A stretch of DNA of 64,000 nucleotides from Desmonostoc vinosum HA7617-LM4 (GCA_019359515.1 JAHHHC010000004.1:215136-279135); one strand, 5' to 3'. Counted from the first letter of the stretch, positions 44,125 through 53,257 are shown. Program-made: numbers and translations. The notes: generated from the letters alone by a model not told the origin.

Positions 44125-45300
44125 ATGATTTCAAAGAAGCTCACGTCTTTTTACACCCTACACTCGCTATTGCCTTTTACGATCATGGATCGCTACTTGG
44201 CTAGCGAACTGCTGCCGGTGTTTTTTTTTGGTGTCGGGGCTTTCTCATCATTGGGAGTAACAATTGATGCAGTATTCGACTTGGTGCGAAAAATAGTAGA
44301 ATCCGGGCTACCCATAGATATCGCTATTCAAGTTTTTCTGCTCAAGCTGCCCAATTTCATTGTCTTAGCCTTTCCCATGTCCACCTTGCTAGCTACTTTG
44401 ATGACCTACAGCCGTCTTTCTAGCGATAGTGAGTTAATCGCTTTGCGCGGCTGTGGCGTAAGTGTCTATCGCATGGTGTTAACTGCTGTAATGTTGAGCT
44501 TGGTGGTGACAGGCATGACGTTTGTGTTTAATGAACACATCGCGCCAGCAGCCAATTATCAAGCAGCTAATACCCTAGAGCAAGCTTTAAAATCAGATAA
44601 GCCAATATTGAAGCAGCAAAATATTTTCTATCCTGAATACCGAGAAAATCTTCAGCCAGATGGCACCAAAATTAAAATACTCATTCGCTTATTTTACGCT
44701 GACCAATTTGATGGCAAGCGAATGAAAGGCTTGACGATTATAGACCGTTCTACAGAGGGTGTCAATCAGATTGTGGTATCAGAATCCGCCCGGTGGAATG
44801 CATCTCAAAACGTCTGGGATTTCTACAACGGCACCATTTATTTAGTAGCTCCCGATCGCTCTTATCGCAACATCTTACGCTTTGAACAGCAACAACTCAA
44901 ACTTCCCCGCACACCCTTAAGTTTGGCAGAAAAGAGCCGCGACTACGGTGAAATGAACATTGGCGAAGCACTAGAACAATTAGAAGTAGAACGCCTAGGT
45001 GGCGATCGTCAAAAAATTCGTAAACTGCAAGTCAGGATTCAACAAAAAATTTCCCTACCGTTTGTCTGTGTAGTTTTTGGCTTGGTAGGTGCAGCCATGG
45101 GAAGCATCCCTCAACGTACCGGACGCGGCACAAGTTTTGGTATTAGCGTCATCGTGATATTTTCGTACTACTTAATTTTCTTTATCAGTGGTGCAATGGG
45201 ACAAGCAGGTGTCATCTCTCCCTTCATGGGAGCTTGGTTGCCCAACTTTATGTTCTTGGGAATAGGTGCATTTTTATTAATGCGAGTTGCCAAGCGGTAG
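44125..45300 (+). CDS. lptF: LptF/LptG family LPS export permease
   Basis: About 391 residues. Three N-terminal helices (LLPVFFFGVGAFSSLGVTIDA, FIVLAFPMSTLLATLMTY, MVLTAVMLSLVVTGMTFVF) are followed by a periplasmic jellyroll domain (about 150-290). Three C-terminal helices follow, with KISLPFVCVVFGLVGAAMGSIPQR and GRGTSFGISVIVIFSYYLIFF, the conserved YjgP/YjgQ segment. It forms the LptB2FG core, probably as a homodimer or with a partner elsewhere. ATG 44125 is used; ATG 44185 (MDRYLASELLP) is also possible. Confidence 0.88.
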   Translation: MISKKLTSFYTLHSLLPFTIMDRYLASELLPVFFFGVGAFSSLGVTIDAVFDLVRKIVESGLPIDIAIQVFLLKLPNFIVLAFPMSTLLATLMTYSRLSSDSELIALRGCGVSVYRMVLTAVMLSLVVTGMTFVFNEHIAPAANYQAANTLEQALKSDKPILKQQNIFYPEYRENLQPDGTKIKILIRLFYADQFDGKRMKGLTIIDRSTEGVNQIVVSESARWNASQNVWDFYNGTIYLVAPDRSYRNILRFEQQQLKLPRTPLSLAEKSRDYGEMNIGEALEQLEVERLGGDRQKIRKLQVRIQQKISLPFVCVVFGLVGAAMGSIPQRTGRGTSFGISVIVIFSYYLIFFISGAMGQAGVISPFMGAWLPNFMFLGIGAFLLMRVAKR

Positions 45301-45309
45301 GTTGAAGAG

Positions 45310-45390
45310 GGATGAGGGGGATGAGGGAGAAATTTTCTCCGTGTCACCGCGTCCCCGCGTCCCCGTGTCCCCGCGTCCTCTTCCCAATTC
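45310..45390. repeat. Octamer STRR (CGCGTCCC) and GGGATGAG repeats
   Basis: GATGAGGGGGATGAGGGAG is followed by GTGTCACCGCGTCCCCGCGT and similar units with an 8-bp period. The same CGCGTCCC motif occurs at 57913-57950. Non-coding, typical short tandem repeats of heterocystous cyanobacteria. Confidence 0.65.
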
Positions 45391-45399
45391 CCCAGTCCC

Positions 45400-46044
45400 C
45401 TATGACGGATGCTGATTTCGACATTCCGGTGCATCTGGGTTTTCTCGACAATATTCTTCAAAAGAAACTTTAGCTGAAACCATACCTTCAGCTTTTTGAT
45501 GAGCGGCTTCTGCTTGGAGTTCTTCTACTTCATCCCAAGCAGCAGCACAGGCTTTAGAGTAAGCGCCTTGTTTTGTACAAATACTGCGAGCTTCTGCGAT
45601 CGCTTGTTCAATTCTTTTTTCTCGTAGCAGCGCTTTTGGAGTTTCCACAAAATCGCTTTTCATCAGAATATCAGTAATTGAGATTATTCCCAAAAGCTTA
45701 CCTTGGATTACAGGCGCTCTGCGGATGCCAGTCATCGCAAACAACCGTGCTACATATTCCACACTCAACTCAGGATTGACGACAATACAAGGCTTGCTCA
45801 TAATTTCGTAAATCCGGACTTGTTTAGGGTCTTTGCCGTAGGCTGTTACTTTATAAACAATATCCGTTTCTGTGACAATGCCATAAGCATCATTATCATA
45901 ACGACGATTTACAACCAGAGCGCGCAATCCTTTTTCCTTCATCAGTTCGACTGCTTCAGCGACACTAGCCGAACCACGAATGGTAACTACATCCTTGATC
46001 ATAATATCTTCGGCTTTCATCATTACTGTAGGCTGCTGTTCCAT
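45400..46044 (-). CDS. CBS-CP12 fusion protein
   Basis: 214 residues. The N-terminal two-thirds is a CBS pair: KAEDIMIKDVVTIRGSASVAEAVELM, ALVVNRRYDNDAYGIVTETDIVYKV, SKPCIVVNPELSVEYVARLF and GKLLGIISITDILMKSDFV. The C-terminus (from about 150) is CP12: EARSICTKQGAYSKACAAAW, then EELQAEAAHQK, and SFEEYCRENPDAPECR. Both cysteine pairs of CP12 are present. CP12 binds GAPDH and phosphoribulokinase under oxidising conditions. In CBS-CP12 proteins the CBS pair senses adenylate nucleotides, linking energy state to the Calvin cycle. Start ATG 46044. Confidence 0.93.
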   Translation of the reverse strand: MEQQPTVMMKAEDIMIKDVVTIRGSASVAEAVELMKEKGLRALVVNRRYDNDAYGIVTETDIVYKVTAYGKDPKQVRIYEIMSKPCIVVNPELSVEYVARLFAMTGIRRAPVIQGKLLGIISITDILMKSDFVETPKALLREKRIEQAIAEARSICTKQGAYSKACAAAWDEVEELQAEAAHQKAEGMVSAKVSFEEYCRENPDAPECRNQHPS

Positions 46045-46534
46045 AAAATTAATCCAAAGCCGGAGAGCCGGATATTGAGGTTTACTTTTAATTGCTACTT
46101 AAGGAAAAAGTCAGTTCCACACAGAACCCCCTAACTTTTATGTCCAATAAAATTTAGAATGTCGTTTTTTACACTTCCACTCAAATTTCAAAATTGGAAC
46201 GGCTTCATGATCATATTTAAGTGCTATTTTTTTTGTATTTCTGTTAAGTCAGTAGCAATCTTATGTCCATAAAAAAGCTCTTGAGTAGGGAGTAGGGGAG
46301 AAAAATCAAAACCACCCACTAGTGGGTTGGAACTTCAACCGAAGGAGATTCACACAGGGACGCTTTTGCTCACCCTGATTAAGCTTCATAGCATCGCAAT
46401 TTAGCTTGGTTTACACCTTTTACCCTGCTCCTCTGCCTCTATCAACCTACAACCAACATCTTGCGATTAAATAATCTAAGATGACTTTAGCGCCCTTGCT
46501 AAGTTTCGTCAGAAATTACAAATTAGAATTATTT
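46045..46534. other. Intergenic region upstream of the FTR1 permease
   Basis: 490 bp between divergent genes. It contains a CCCACTAGTGGG palindrome (46315-46326) and a short GAGTAGGG repeat. No Fur-type box was convincingly recognised. No gene seen. Confidence 0.4.
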
Positions 46535-47458
46535 ATGAATTGGAGTGCTACATTACCAACTTTTTTCATTACCTTAAGAGAAGGTGTAGAAGCAGCTTTA
46601 GTTGTCGGTATCGTCTTCGCCTGTTTACAGCAAGCTGAACAACAAAAATTGTATCGTTGGGTATATTTAGGAATTCTCAGTGCCACTATAGCTAGTTTTG
46701 TGGTTGGTCTACTATTAAATTTAGGTATCCAGGGATTGCAGACATCAGATTTACTCTATGGGCCAGTTTTCAAACAATTATTTGAGGTGGGACTGGGTAT
46801 AATTGCGATCGCCATGCTCAGTTGGATGCTCATTTGGATGACGCGACAAGCACGATTTTTGCAAGCAGAAATTACAGGTTCTGTTAAAAGTGCATTAGGT
46901 CAAGATAACCGCGCGGCTTGGGCAATTTTCAGCTTAGTTTTTATTGCTGTATTTCGAGAAGGTTTAGAGACGGCTGTATTTATCGTTGCTAAATTTCAAG
47001 AAGGCTGGACACCTGTAATTGGAGCAATTATTGGACTCGGCATGGCTGTTGTAATTGGTATGCTGTTGTTTAAGTGGAGCATCCGCATTAATTTGAGGCA
47101 ATTTTTCCAAGTAATGGGTGTATTACTGTTACTAATTGTTTCTGGATTGGTAATTTCTGCTTTACGACATCTGGATGCAGCTGCTATAGCTTTTAGCCAA
47201 ATCAATTCCTCAGTATCTAATATTTGTGGACTAGCAAATACCTCTTGTATTTTAGGCCCTCTGGTTTGGGATTTATCAACTATCTTGCCTGACCGACAGT
47301 TTCCCGGTATTTTGCTCAAAACCCTATTTGGCTATACCCAAAAGCTGTATCTAGTTCAGGCTGTCGGGTATGTGTTGTTTTGGGTGATTGTGGGTGGTTT
47401 ATATTTTCGCAGCCTCAGCCAACCTACACAACTCAAACCAGCAACAAAACCTAATTAA
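46535..47458 (+). CDS. FTR1/EfeU-family high-affinity iron permease
   Basis: 307 residues with seven hydrophobic helices. FFITLREGVEAALVVGIVF and FIAVFREGLETAVFIVAKF carry the two REGxE iron-binding motifs of the Ftr1 family. It likely imports Fe3+ (or Fe2+ after oxidation). No EfeO or EfeB partner lies nearby. ATG at 46535 starts directly at the conserved region; the open frame also has an ATG at 46481. Confidence 0.9.
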   Translation: MNWSATLPTFFITLREGVEAALVVGIVFACLQQAEQQKLYRWVYLGILSATIASFVVGLLLNLGIQGLQTSDLLYGPVFKQLFEVGLGIIAIAMLSWMLIWMTRQARFLQAEITGSVKSALGQDNRAAWAIFSLVFIAVFREGLETAVFIVAKFQEGWTPVIGAIIGLGMAVVIGMLLFKWSIRINLRQFFQVMGVLLLLIVSGLVISALRHLDAAAIAFSQINSSVSNICGLANTSCILGPLVWDLSTILPDRQFPGILLKTLFGYTQKLYLVQAVGYVLFWVIVGGLYFRSLSQPTQLKPATKPN

Positions 47459-47763
47459 ATAATTCGTAATTCGTAATGACGCGACGCTCCTGTGTCGCTC
47501 TAAGCGAAGCTATGCCGCAGGCTTTACGCTGACGCTCGTACCTCGCTACCGCTGACGCTCGAGGACTCGCTACCGCTTCGCTAACGCTAACGCTATCGAT
47601 GACTCGCTACCGCTACGAAGCGCGTAATTCGTAATTAAGTTTTGTAATGGGGATTTAACCCCAACACAAAACTTGCCGATTATAGAACCAGGGAGTGGTC
47701 TGTCCCATTAATTCTGATGGGTTCGTAGTAATGTCTAGACTTGTCTAGGGTTTACATAGCAGA
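47459..47763. repeat. Composite dispersed repeat: AATTCGTAAT module plus AAGTTTTGT hairpin
   Basis: AATTCGTAATTCGTAATGAC, then GACGCTCC and many CGCTACCGCTGACGCT-like units, ends GAAGCGCGTAATTCGTAATT. It is followed by the hairpin AAGTTTTGTAATGGGG / CCCCAACACAAAACTT (47637-47674). The same order occurs at 54327-54560, where the hairpin loop carries an insertion. Confidence 0.6.
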
Positions 47764-47866
47764 TAAGCTAAAAAACATCTAAATTACATAATCAAATTAA
47801 ATAAAACTCTTGTGGGGTGGGCATCTTGCCCGCCCTAATTATGCAAGTTATATATGGAACAGCTTA
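47764..47866. mobile_element. 103-bp MITE, copy C, overlapping the 3' end of a gene
   Basis: Same element as at 28411 and 34177. Read on the minus strand, its end TAAGCTGTTCCATATATAAC supplies the last nine codons and the stop of the FAD oxidoreductase gene ending at 47835. Confidence 0.78.
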
Positions 47867-48995
47867 TTTGGGTGATAATTTCGTCTTGTTTGGTGGCTGC
47901 GAAGTTGGCGAAGTGTTTGGCTAGGGGTGACACCATGACTAGGGGATTGCTGAATCCTGAGAAAAGATGAATGTTTGGAGATTGGGGAATTGCACCAATT
48001 AAGGGTAAGCGGTTGTTGCTAAATGCTACTAGGCAATGATGCCATGTTCCTGGGAGATTGCCCAAGGATGGTAAGATTTGTGTAATGCTTTTTCGCAACC
48101 ATGTTTCACTTTCTTTTGCGTTGACTTTCGCATGAGGATCTGTGAGAACGCGACTAATTTGACCTAAGCGTAAACTATGATCTTGAAATTGAATTGCACC
48201 TGGATCTAATATCGGTGGTAATAGTTCTTTGCCTGGTTCGTTCCACGGTTGATCATTTTGGGTAGAATTGGTTTCTAGTTGAAATCTTTGTAAGTTAGCT
48301 GGCATGATTAAGGTGCGTAACTTTACATCGACGGGTGGGGTTTCGATGACTTCAGCGTGGGTGAAATATAGTTTGATGGGAATACCCGCTGATTTTAATA
48401 GCTGACGGCTGAGTCCACCTGCACATATGGCTATGTTGTCGCTGAGGTAAGTTGTGGTGTTACTTTGCACACCATCATCCGATATTTGCAATGCTTGGGT
48501 AATCTCTATTTCACCCCCCATCCTGAGAAAGGCTTGGATGTAAGCTTGTGTTGTTTTTTCGGGATGGATGTGTCCATGTTTGACAGTTAACGCACCTGCG
48601 ATCGCCTCTGGGTTCAATAATGGTTCTAAGTCGCAGGCTTCCTTTATACTGAGTAAACGGGGTGGTATGGCAACATGGGCGTAAGCTGCTGCAATTGTTT
48701 CTGGGTCGTCGTTAGCCGCGATGGTGAGTAATAAATCTAATTCACGAAACTGTGTATCGGCGTCTAGTTCTTGGGATAAAATACGATGACGTGCGATCGC
48801 TTCTGCACATAGTTGGCGAATTATGGGTGTAGTTCCTGACCAATAGGCCAGCCCACCATAACTATAACGAGTAGCGTTCTGTGGTGTAACATGTTGCTCT
48901 AGTAACAGTACAGAAAAGCCTACTTTTGCTAATTCGTAGGCGAGTGCAGCACCTGTAATTCCACCACCAATCACAATCCATTCGTAGGTTCTCAT
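47835..48995 (-). CDS. FAD-dependent amino-acid/amine oxidoreductase (DAO family) with MITE-derived tail
   Basis: 386 residues. YEWIVIGGGITGAALAYELA binds FAD, followed by VLLLEQHVTPQNATRYSYGG. The DAO-family C-terminal segment is NIHLFSGFSNPLVMVSPL. It would oxidise an amine or amino acid, releasing imine and peroxide. The last nine residues (SCSIYNLHN) and the stop come from MITE copy C. It starts 5 bp after the 2OG oxygenase gene, so the two form an operon. Confidence 0.82.
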   Translation of the reverse strand: MRTYEWIVIGGGITGAALAYELAKVGFSVLLLEQHVTPQNATRYSYGGLAYWSGTTPIIRQLCAEAIARHRILSQELDADTQFRELDLLLTIAANDDPETIAAAYAHVAIPPRLLSIKEACDLEPLLNPEAIAGALTVKHGHIHPEKTTQAYIQAFLRMGGEIEITQALQISDDGVQSNTTTYLSDNIAICAGGLSRQLLKSAGIPIKLYFTHAEVIETPPVDVKLRTLIMPANLQRFQLETNSTQNDQPWNEPGKELLPPILDPGAIQFQDHSLRLGQISRVLTDPHAKVNAKESETWLRKSITQILPSLGNLPGTWHHCLVAFSNNRLPLIGAIPQSPNIHLFSGFSNPLVMVSPLAKHFANFAATKQDEIITQISCSIYNLHN

Positions 48996-49000
48996 ATTTT

Positions 49001-49897
49001 TTAATAAGTTGCTTGCAAACGTTGCAAAAGATATTCACCTGCTAGGATGGGCGGATATATGGGTGGTTGTGTTTGACAACTTTCAAGACAAGCAATTTCT
49101 GTATCATCGTTAGGATGACAGAAGAATGCCATGGAATATCGTGATTGTTTAACTCTGCTGTCGTTGGGAATCATGACTCGATGCTTGGTTGAGCAAAATA
49201 CATGATTTGTCCAGCGTTGCATTAAGTCGCCTGTATTCACTACTACTGTATCAGCAATAAAGGGGGCTGCAATCCATTCTCCAGATGTTGTTTGCACTTC
49301 TAAGCCACCAATTTTATCTTGGAAAAGTAAGGTAATGCTGCCATAATCGGAATGTTCACCAGCACGCACTTGTCCTGGTTTGGGTGGTGTCTGCAATGGG
49401 GGATAATGTAGCAATCGCAAGGTATGATTTTGTTGATTATGCTTGATTGTAAAAAAATCTTCTCTTAGTTCTAATGCTAGGGCGAATGCTTGTAAAACGG
49501 TGTTGGCTAGTTCTGTGCAAGTTTCATAAAAGGTGAGAAGATCAGGATTATTTGCTAGGGAATTAGCTAAGGAAATATATCTGATTTTACCTATATTAAA
49601 TGCTTCTTTGAGATCGCCTGGATTGTTGGGGTTAAGGCGTTCTCTTTCAATGCCAACGTAACCTATATTACTAAATTCATTGTTCCATGCTAGCTTTTGT
49701 TTGATTTCTAGGGGGAGGTTAAAGAAAGATTTGCTTTGTGCAAATACTTGGTCAGTGAGGTTTTGTGATATTCGTGGATTTTGTAAGTACATGAAGCCTA
49801 TTTGGTGACAAGCTTGGTAGATTTGTTTGACTACGGTTTGTTTAGTTCTGGTGTCTTTGGTGAAGGGGGAAAAATCGATGAGGGGAATTGTTAGCAT
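49001..49897 (-). CDS. 2-oxoglutarate/Fe(II) oxygenase, isopenicillin-N-synthase-like
   Basis: 298 residues. The N-terminal DIOX_N domain (IPLIDFSPFTKDTRTKQTVV, then IGFMYLQNPRI) is followed by the catalytic jellyroll. The HxD...H iron triad is RAGEHSDYGSITLLFQD and CSTKHRVMIP. RYSMAFFCHP contains the RxS 2-oxoglutarate site. It hydroxylates or desaturates a small molecule. The adjacent FAD oxidoreductase may act on the same compound. Substrate unknown. Confidence 0.88.
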   Translation of the reverse strand: MLTIPLIDFSPFTKDTRTKQTVVKQIYQACHQIGFMYLQNPRISQNLTDQVFAQSKSFFNLPLEIKQKLAWNNEFSNIGYVGIERERLNPNNPGDLKEAFNIGKIRYISLANSLANNPDLLTFYETCTELANTVLQAFALALELREDFFTIKHNQQNHTLRLLHYPPLQTPPKPGQVRAGEHSDYGSITLLFQDKIGGLEVQTTSGEWIAAPFIADTVVVNTGDLMQRWTNHVFCSTKHRVMIPNDSRVKQSRYSMAFFCHPNDDTEIACLESCQTQPPIYPPILAGEYLLQRLQATY

Positions 49898-50042
49898 TTG
49901 ATGTGAGTTTTGCTGAATTTACTTTTTTAACGAACCGTCCTCCGGGTTTGCCAGTCCCCCATCATGACGGAAACCGCCAAGACGGGAGCTGGACTCACCA
50001 AGAACGCCAAAGACGCCAATTTAGAATTATGTAAGTGAGTGG

Positions 50043-50567
50043 ATGTTAATCAGAGTTTTGCAAGTAGAGACTGATGAGTATAGGTCTTATGTTGGAGAAT
50101 TGTTTTGGGAGTATCTTAACTATAGTAATTTAAAGTTTAGCCGCGAGTTTGGTATTAGTTTTGATGTGAATAAATTCTGGGAGCAAGATATGGCTAAACT
50201 ATACCAATTTACACCACCTGAAGGACGCTTGTTACTGGGAGAATATGATGCCCAAATCGCTGGGTGTGCTTGTTTGCGTAAGATTAATCAGGATGTTGGT
50301 GAGATTAAGAGGATGTATGTCAGACCAGGGTTTCAAAGGAAAGGTATCGGTCGGTCTTTATTAACGGCTATTATTAATCAAGCTGTGCAAATTGGTTACT
50401 TTAAGATTTGTCTAGATACTGCACCTTATGCTAAGGAAGCACAGATGCTTTATCGTTCAGTGGGTTTTAGAGATATTAAATCTTATGATGGAAATAGTGA
50501 GATTCCTCTAGAGTATCAGGCAAATTGGGTTTTTATGGAATTGATATTAAATGAATATTCGTTGTGA
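50043..50567 (+). CDS. GNAT family N-acetyltransferase
   Basis: 174 residues. GEIKRMYVRPGFQRKGIGRSLL is GNAT motif A (V-P-QRKGIG), which binds acetyl-CoA pyrophosphate. MLYRSVGFRDI is motif B. The substrate is likely a small amine or amino acid. It overlaps the next GNAT gene by 17 bp. Confidence 0.88.
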   Translation: MLIRVLQVETDEYRSYVGELFWEYLNYSNLKFSREFGISFDVNKFWEQDMAKLYQFTPPEGRLLLGEYDAQIAGCACLRKINQDVGEIKRMYVRPGFQRKGIGRSLLTAIINQAVQIGYFKICLDTAPYAKEAQMLYRSVGFRDIKSYDGNSEIPLEYQANWVFMELILNEYSL

Positions 50568-51057
50568 AACTCTACAAGACCACTCAGCAATTACTGAGGT
50601 GAAAGTATTAGCTTTTGGGCAGGAAAATGAGGCTAGACTTGTTGAAGAAATTCGTCGTTCTGACCGATATATTCCCGAACTTTCTCTAGTTGCAGAGGTG
50701 GAGAATATTGTAGTTGGTTATATTCTTTTCAGTTATATTGATTTGGTAGATACAGAAACTCTACAAGTGCTTGGTTTAGCACCTGTGGCTGTTCGTCCAG
50801 AGTTTCAGAGAAAGGGAATTGGTAGCGCACTAGTGGAAGCTGGGTTAAAAATAGCAGATACCAAAAAAGAAGCCATAGTTATTGTATTAGGGCATCCCCA
50901 ATTTTATAACCGCTTTGGTTTTCAACCATCTGTTAATTATCAAATTACATCTCCCTTTCCAGTGCCAGAGGATGTATTCATGGTCAAACCTCTAAAAAGT
51001 TATCAACAAAAGTATCGAGGTAAAGTTGTTTATCCACCTGCTTTTGAAACAGTGTAG
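50551..51057 (+). CDS. GNAT family N-acetyltransferase (second)
   Basis: 168 residues. LAPVAVRPEFQRKGIGSALV is motif A, and VIVLGHPQFYNRFGFQPSV matches the YhbS-type GNAT pattern (LG.P.FY.RFGF). It overlaps the previous gene by 17 bp, so the pair is co-translated. It is only distantly similar to its neighbour, so it is not a recent duplicate. Confidence 0.88.
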   Translation: MNIRCETLQDHSAITEVKVLAFGQENEARLVEEIRRSDRYIPELSLVAEVENIVVGYILFSYIDLVDTETLQVLGLAPVAVRPEFQRKGIGSALVEAGLKIADTKKEAIVIVLGHPQFYNRFGFQPSVNYQITSPFPVPEDVFMVKPLKSYQQKYRGKVVYPPAFETV

Positions 51058-51190
51058 TCATAACTCGTAATTAGTTCAGCAATACCTTTTGTTGTTATAT
51101 CAAAAGCCATCATTTGGAAAACTAAAGCTATTATTACCACGGTTTAAGCTGTCGTCATGAATGCTGAAACTGTTGTAAACAAGTATTTAG

Positions 51191-52546
51191 TCAACGATTA
51201 AAAACCACTGGTGCTGAAACTATACCCCTTGCCTCTAAAACAGCCGCAACCCTCAAAATTAAAGCTTCATTATATGGTGCTGCGATTAATTGCACACCCA
51301 AAGGTAGACTATTTGGACGCTGAATTGGTACTGATAAAACAGGTAAACCAATGAAAGACAATGGTTGTGTAAATAACCCCAAATGAGGACGAATCAGAAT
51401 TTCTTCGCCATCTAAAATCATCGTTTGTTGACCAATTAAGGGTGCAGAAATTGGTGTAGTAGGGGCAAGAATGATATCAACATTTTGAAAAACCTCTCGC
51501 ACTTGATCGCGATACCATCTGCGAAACCGTTGTGCTTGCAGATACCAACTACTAGGAATTAATGCCCCAGCTAAAAACCGATCGCGTGTTGCAGGATCAA
51601 AATCTTCAGGACGCGATCGCAATTTATCTAAATGCAGATTTGCCCCCTCACAAGCTGTAATCACAAACGCCGCCGCGCGGGCGCGATGTGCTTCTGGTAT
51701 AGTTATATACTGAGTCACATTCAAAGCGGCTGCAACTTGTTGTACTGCTGCCAACGCTTCCGGTGCTGCACTTTGAGTAAAATAGTCATCAGCGATCGCA
51801 ACCCTCATATCAGAGATATTCTGATGTAAAGATGTACCAACAAGATAGCGATCGTCTTTTTCCACCAGCACATCAAAAGCAGTAGCAATATCCCTAACCG
51901 AACCAGCAAACGGCCCCACATGGTCAAGACTGCTAGAAAATAAAGTTACCCCAGCACGAGACAACCTGCCATAAGTTGGCTTAAAACCGAAAACACCACA
52001 CAAAGCAGCCGGAACCCGAATCGAACCATTAGTATCAGAACCCAGTGTCAACGGCACCAACCCAGCAGCCACCGCCGCCGCCGAACCACCAGAAGAACCC
52101 CCAGCCACCCGCAGCACATCATGAGGATTACGAGTTGCACCATAATGAGAGTTTTCCGTCACAAACCCATAAGCATACTCATCCATATTTAAAGCGCCAA
52201 CCAACACTGCACCCGCTTGTTTCAGCTTGGCAACCGCTGTGGCATCTTGACTAGCTGGGGGATTCTCTGCATTAATTTTCGACCCCGCCAAAGTTACTAA
52301 ACCAGCAACATCAAACAGATTTTTCACTGCAAAAGGGACACCAGCAAGCATTCCCACATCATTATCTGCTGCCACTTCGGCATCCACACGCGCAGCATCC
52401 GCCAAAGCCGCCTCAGCAATTACAGCCGTAAAACAATTAACTTCCTCATCCCGTGCCGCAATTCTTGCCAAAGTAGCCCGAACTACATCCACCGCTTTCA
52501 CCTCACCTGCACGTACAGCCGCCGCAATTGACACCGCATCATTCAT
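51191..52546 (-). CDS. AtzE-family amidase/amidohydrolase
   Basis: 451 residues. FAVKNLFDVAGL gives the catalytic Lys. VAGGSSGGSAAAVAAGL gives the cis-Ser and Ser of the amidase-signature Ser-cisSer-Lys triad. GSDTNGSIRVPAALCGVFGFKPTYG completes the family signature. Length and the GatC-like AtzG partner directly upstream point to AtzE, which acts on carboxybiuret or related ureido compounds. Its actual substrate here is not known. The ATG overlaps the AtzG stop by 4 bp. Confidence 0.85.
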   Translation of the reverse strand: MNDAVSIAAAVRAGEVKAVDVVRATLARIAARDEEVNCFTAVIAEAALADAARVDAEVAADNDVGMLAGVPFAVKNLFDVAGLVTLAGSKINAENPPASQDATAVAKLKQAGAVLVGALNMDEYAYGFVTENSHYGATRNPHDVLRVAGGSSGGSAAAVAAGLVPLTLGSDTNGSIRVPAALCGVFGFKPTYGRLSRAGVTLFSSSLDHVGPFAGSVRDIATAFDVLVEKDDRYLVGTSLHQNISDMRVAIADDYFTQSAAPEALAAVQQVAAALNVTQYITIPEAHRARAAAFVITACEGANLHLDKLRSRPEDFDPATRDRFLAGALIPSSWYLQAQRFRRWYRDQVREVFQNVDIILAPTTPISAPLIGQQTMILDGEEILIRPHLGLFTQPLSFIGLPVLSVPIQRPNSLPLGVQLIAAPYNEALILRVAAVLEARGIVSAPVVFNR

Positions 52547-52728
52547 GGTTCAAAAACTGGTGCAACCTCCACATCTTCAGGCAAAGAAAACTCATTTACC
52601 AAATTAGCGAGCGCCATTATTCTCTCAAAATTTGCCACCACCCCATCCCGATACTCATCCTGCAACCGTAAATCTAACAACAACCCCATCCAATCAACAT
52701 ACTCCCCCACATTAAATTCCTCGCTCAT
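52543..52728 (-). CDS. AtzG-like DUF4089 small subunit of the amidase
   Basis: 61 residues: MSEEFNVGEYVDWMGLLLDL, then a helix with RDGVVANFERIMALANLVNE and LPEDVEVAPVFEP. This matches DUF4089/AtzG, a GatC-like subunit that stabilises AtzE. The start at 52728 is clear, with AGAGGAGGAGAG immediately upstream. It overlaps AtzE by 4 bp. Confidence 0.83.
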   Translation of the reverse strand: MSEEFNVGEYVDWMGLLLDLRLQDEYRDGVVANFERIMALANLVNEFSLPEDVEVAPVFEP

Positions 52729-52756
52729 CTCTCCTCCTCTGCGCCTCTGCGGTTCG

Positions 52757-53107
52757 TCACCCCACAACCTCAATTGGCAACTCAAAAAACCCCTCCTCTC
52801 CAGCCTCAAAATCAACCACATCATACACAGCATCAACATTCAACTCCCCATAAATATGAGGAAATACCTCATCCACCTCCGCCGCTTCATAGCGAATTTC
52901 TGCCCGAACCTTATGAGAATCAATGCAAAGTAACACCAAATCCCTTTGATTACAAAAAAACCTATTAGCAACCTTAACTACTTGCGTTGCCTTTGAACAA
53001 TGAATAAAACCTTCAGTATCCAGCGTGTCACCACGATAGTAACCGAGATTTTTTGCTGCTTCCCATTGGGCAATTCTTGTGATGTGGAAGATAGTATGCA
53101 TAGCCAT
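52757..53107 (-). CDS. DUF952 domain-containing protein
   Basis: 116 residues. MHTIFHITRIAQWEAAKNLG, YYRGDTLDTEGFIHCSKATQ and LVLLCIDSHKV, then FPHIYGELNVDAV, are DUF952 features (FIHCS, PHIYG). Function unknown; the fold is related to glutathione-transferase-like or ADP-ribosyl-binding proteins. No ribosome site precedes ATG 53107 or 53101. The frame is continuous with the downstream half of the HAD gene, so the two may originally have been fused. Confidence 0.8.
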   Translation of the reverse strand: MAMHTIFHITRIAQWEAAKNLGYYRGDTLDTEGFIHCSKATQVVKVANRFFCNQRDLVLLCIDSHKVRAEIRYEAAEVDEVFPHIYGELNVDAVYDVVDFEAGEEGFFELPIEVVG

Positions 53108-53257
53108 TGTTGGAACTGCCGCTATTTGTAATAATTCTAAAAAATGATTTACATCAACAAAATCATTAATGACACATTTAGCACCCGTCATCAACAACTT
53201 CTTTCCTACTTGATCATTACCTACACCAATAAAACAAATATCCAATTGGGCAGCTGC

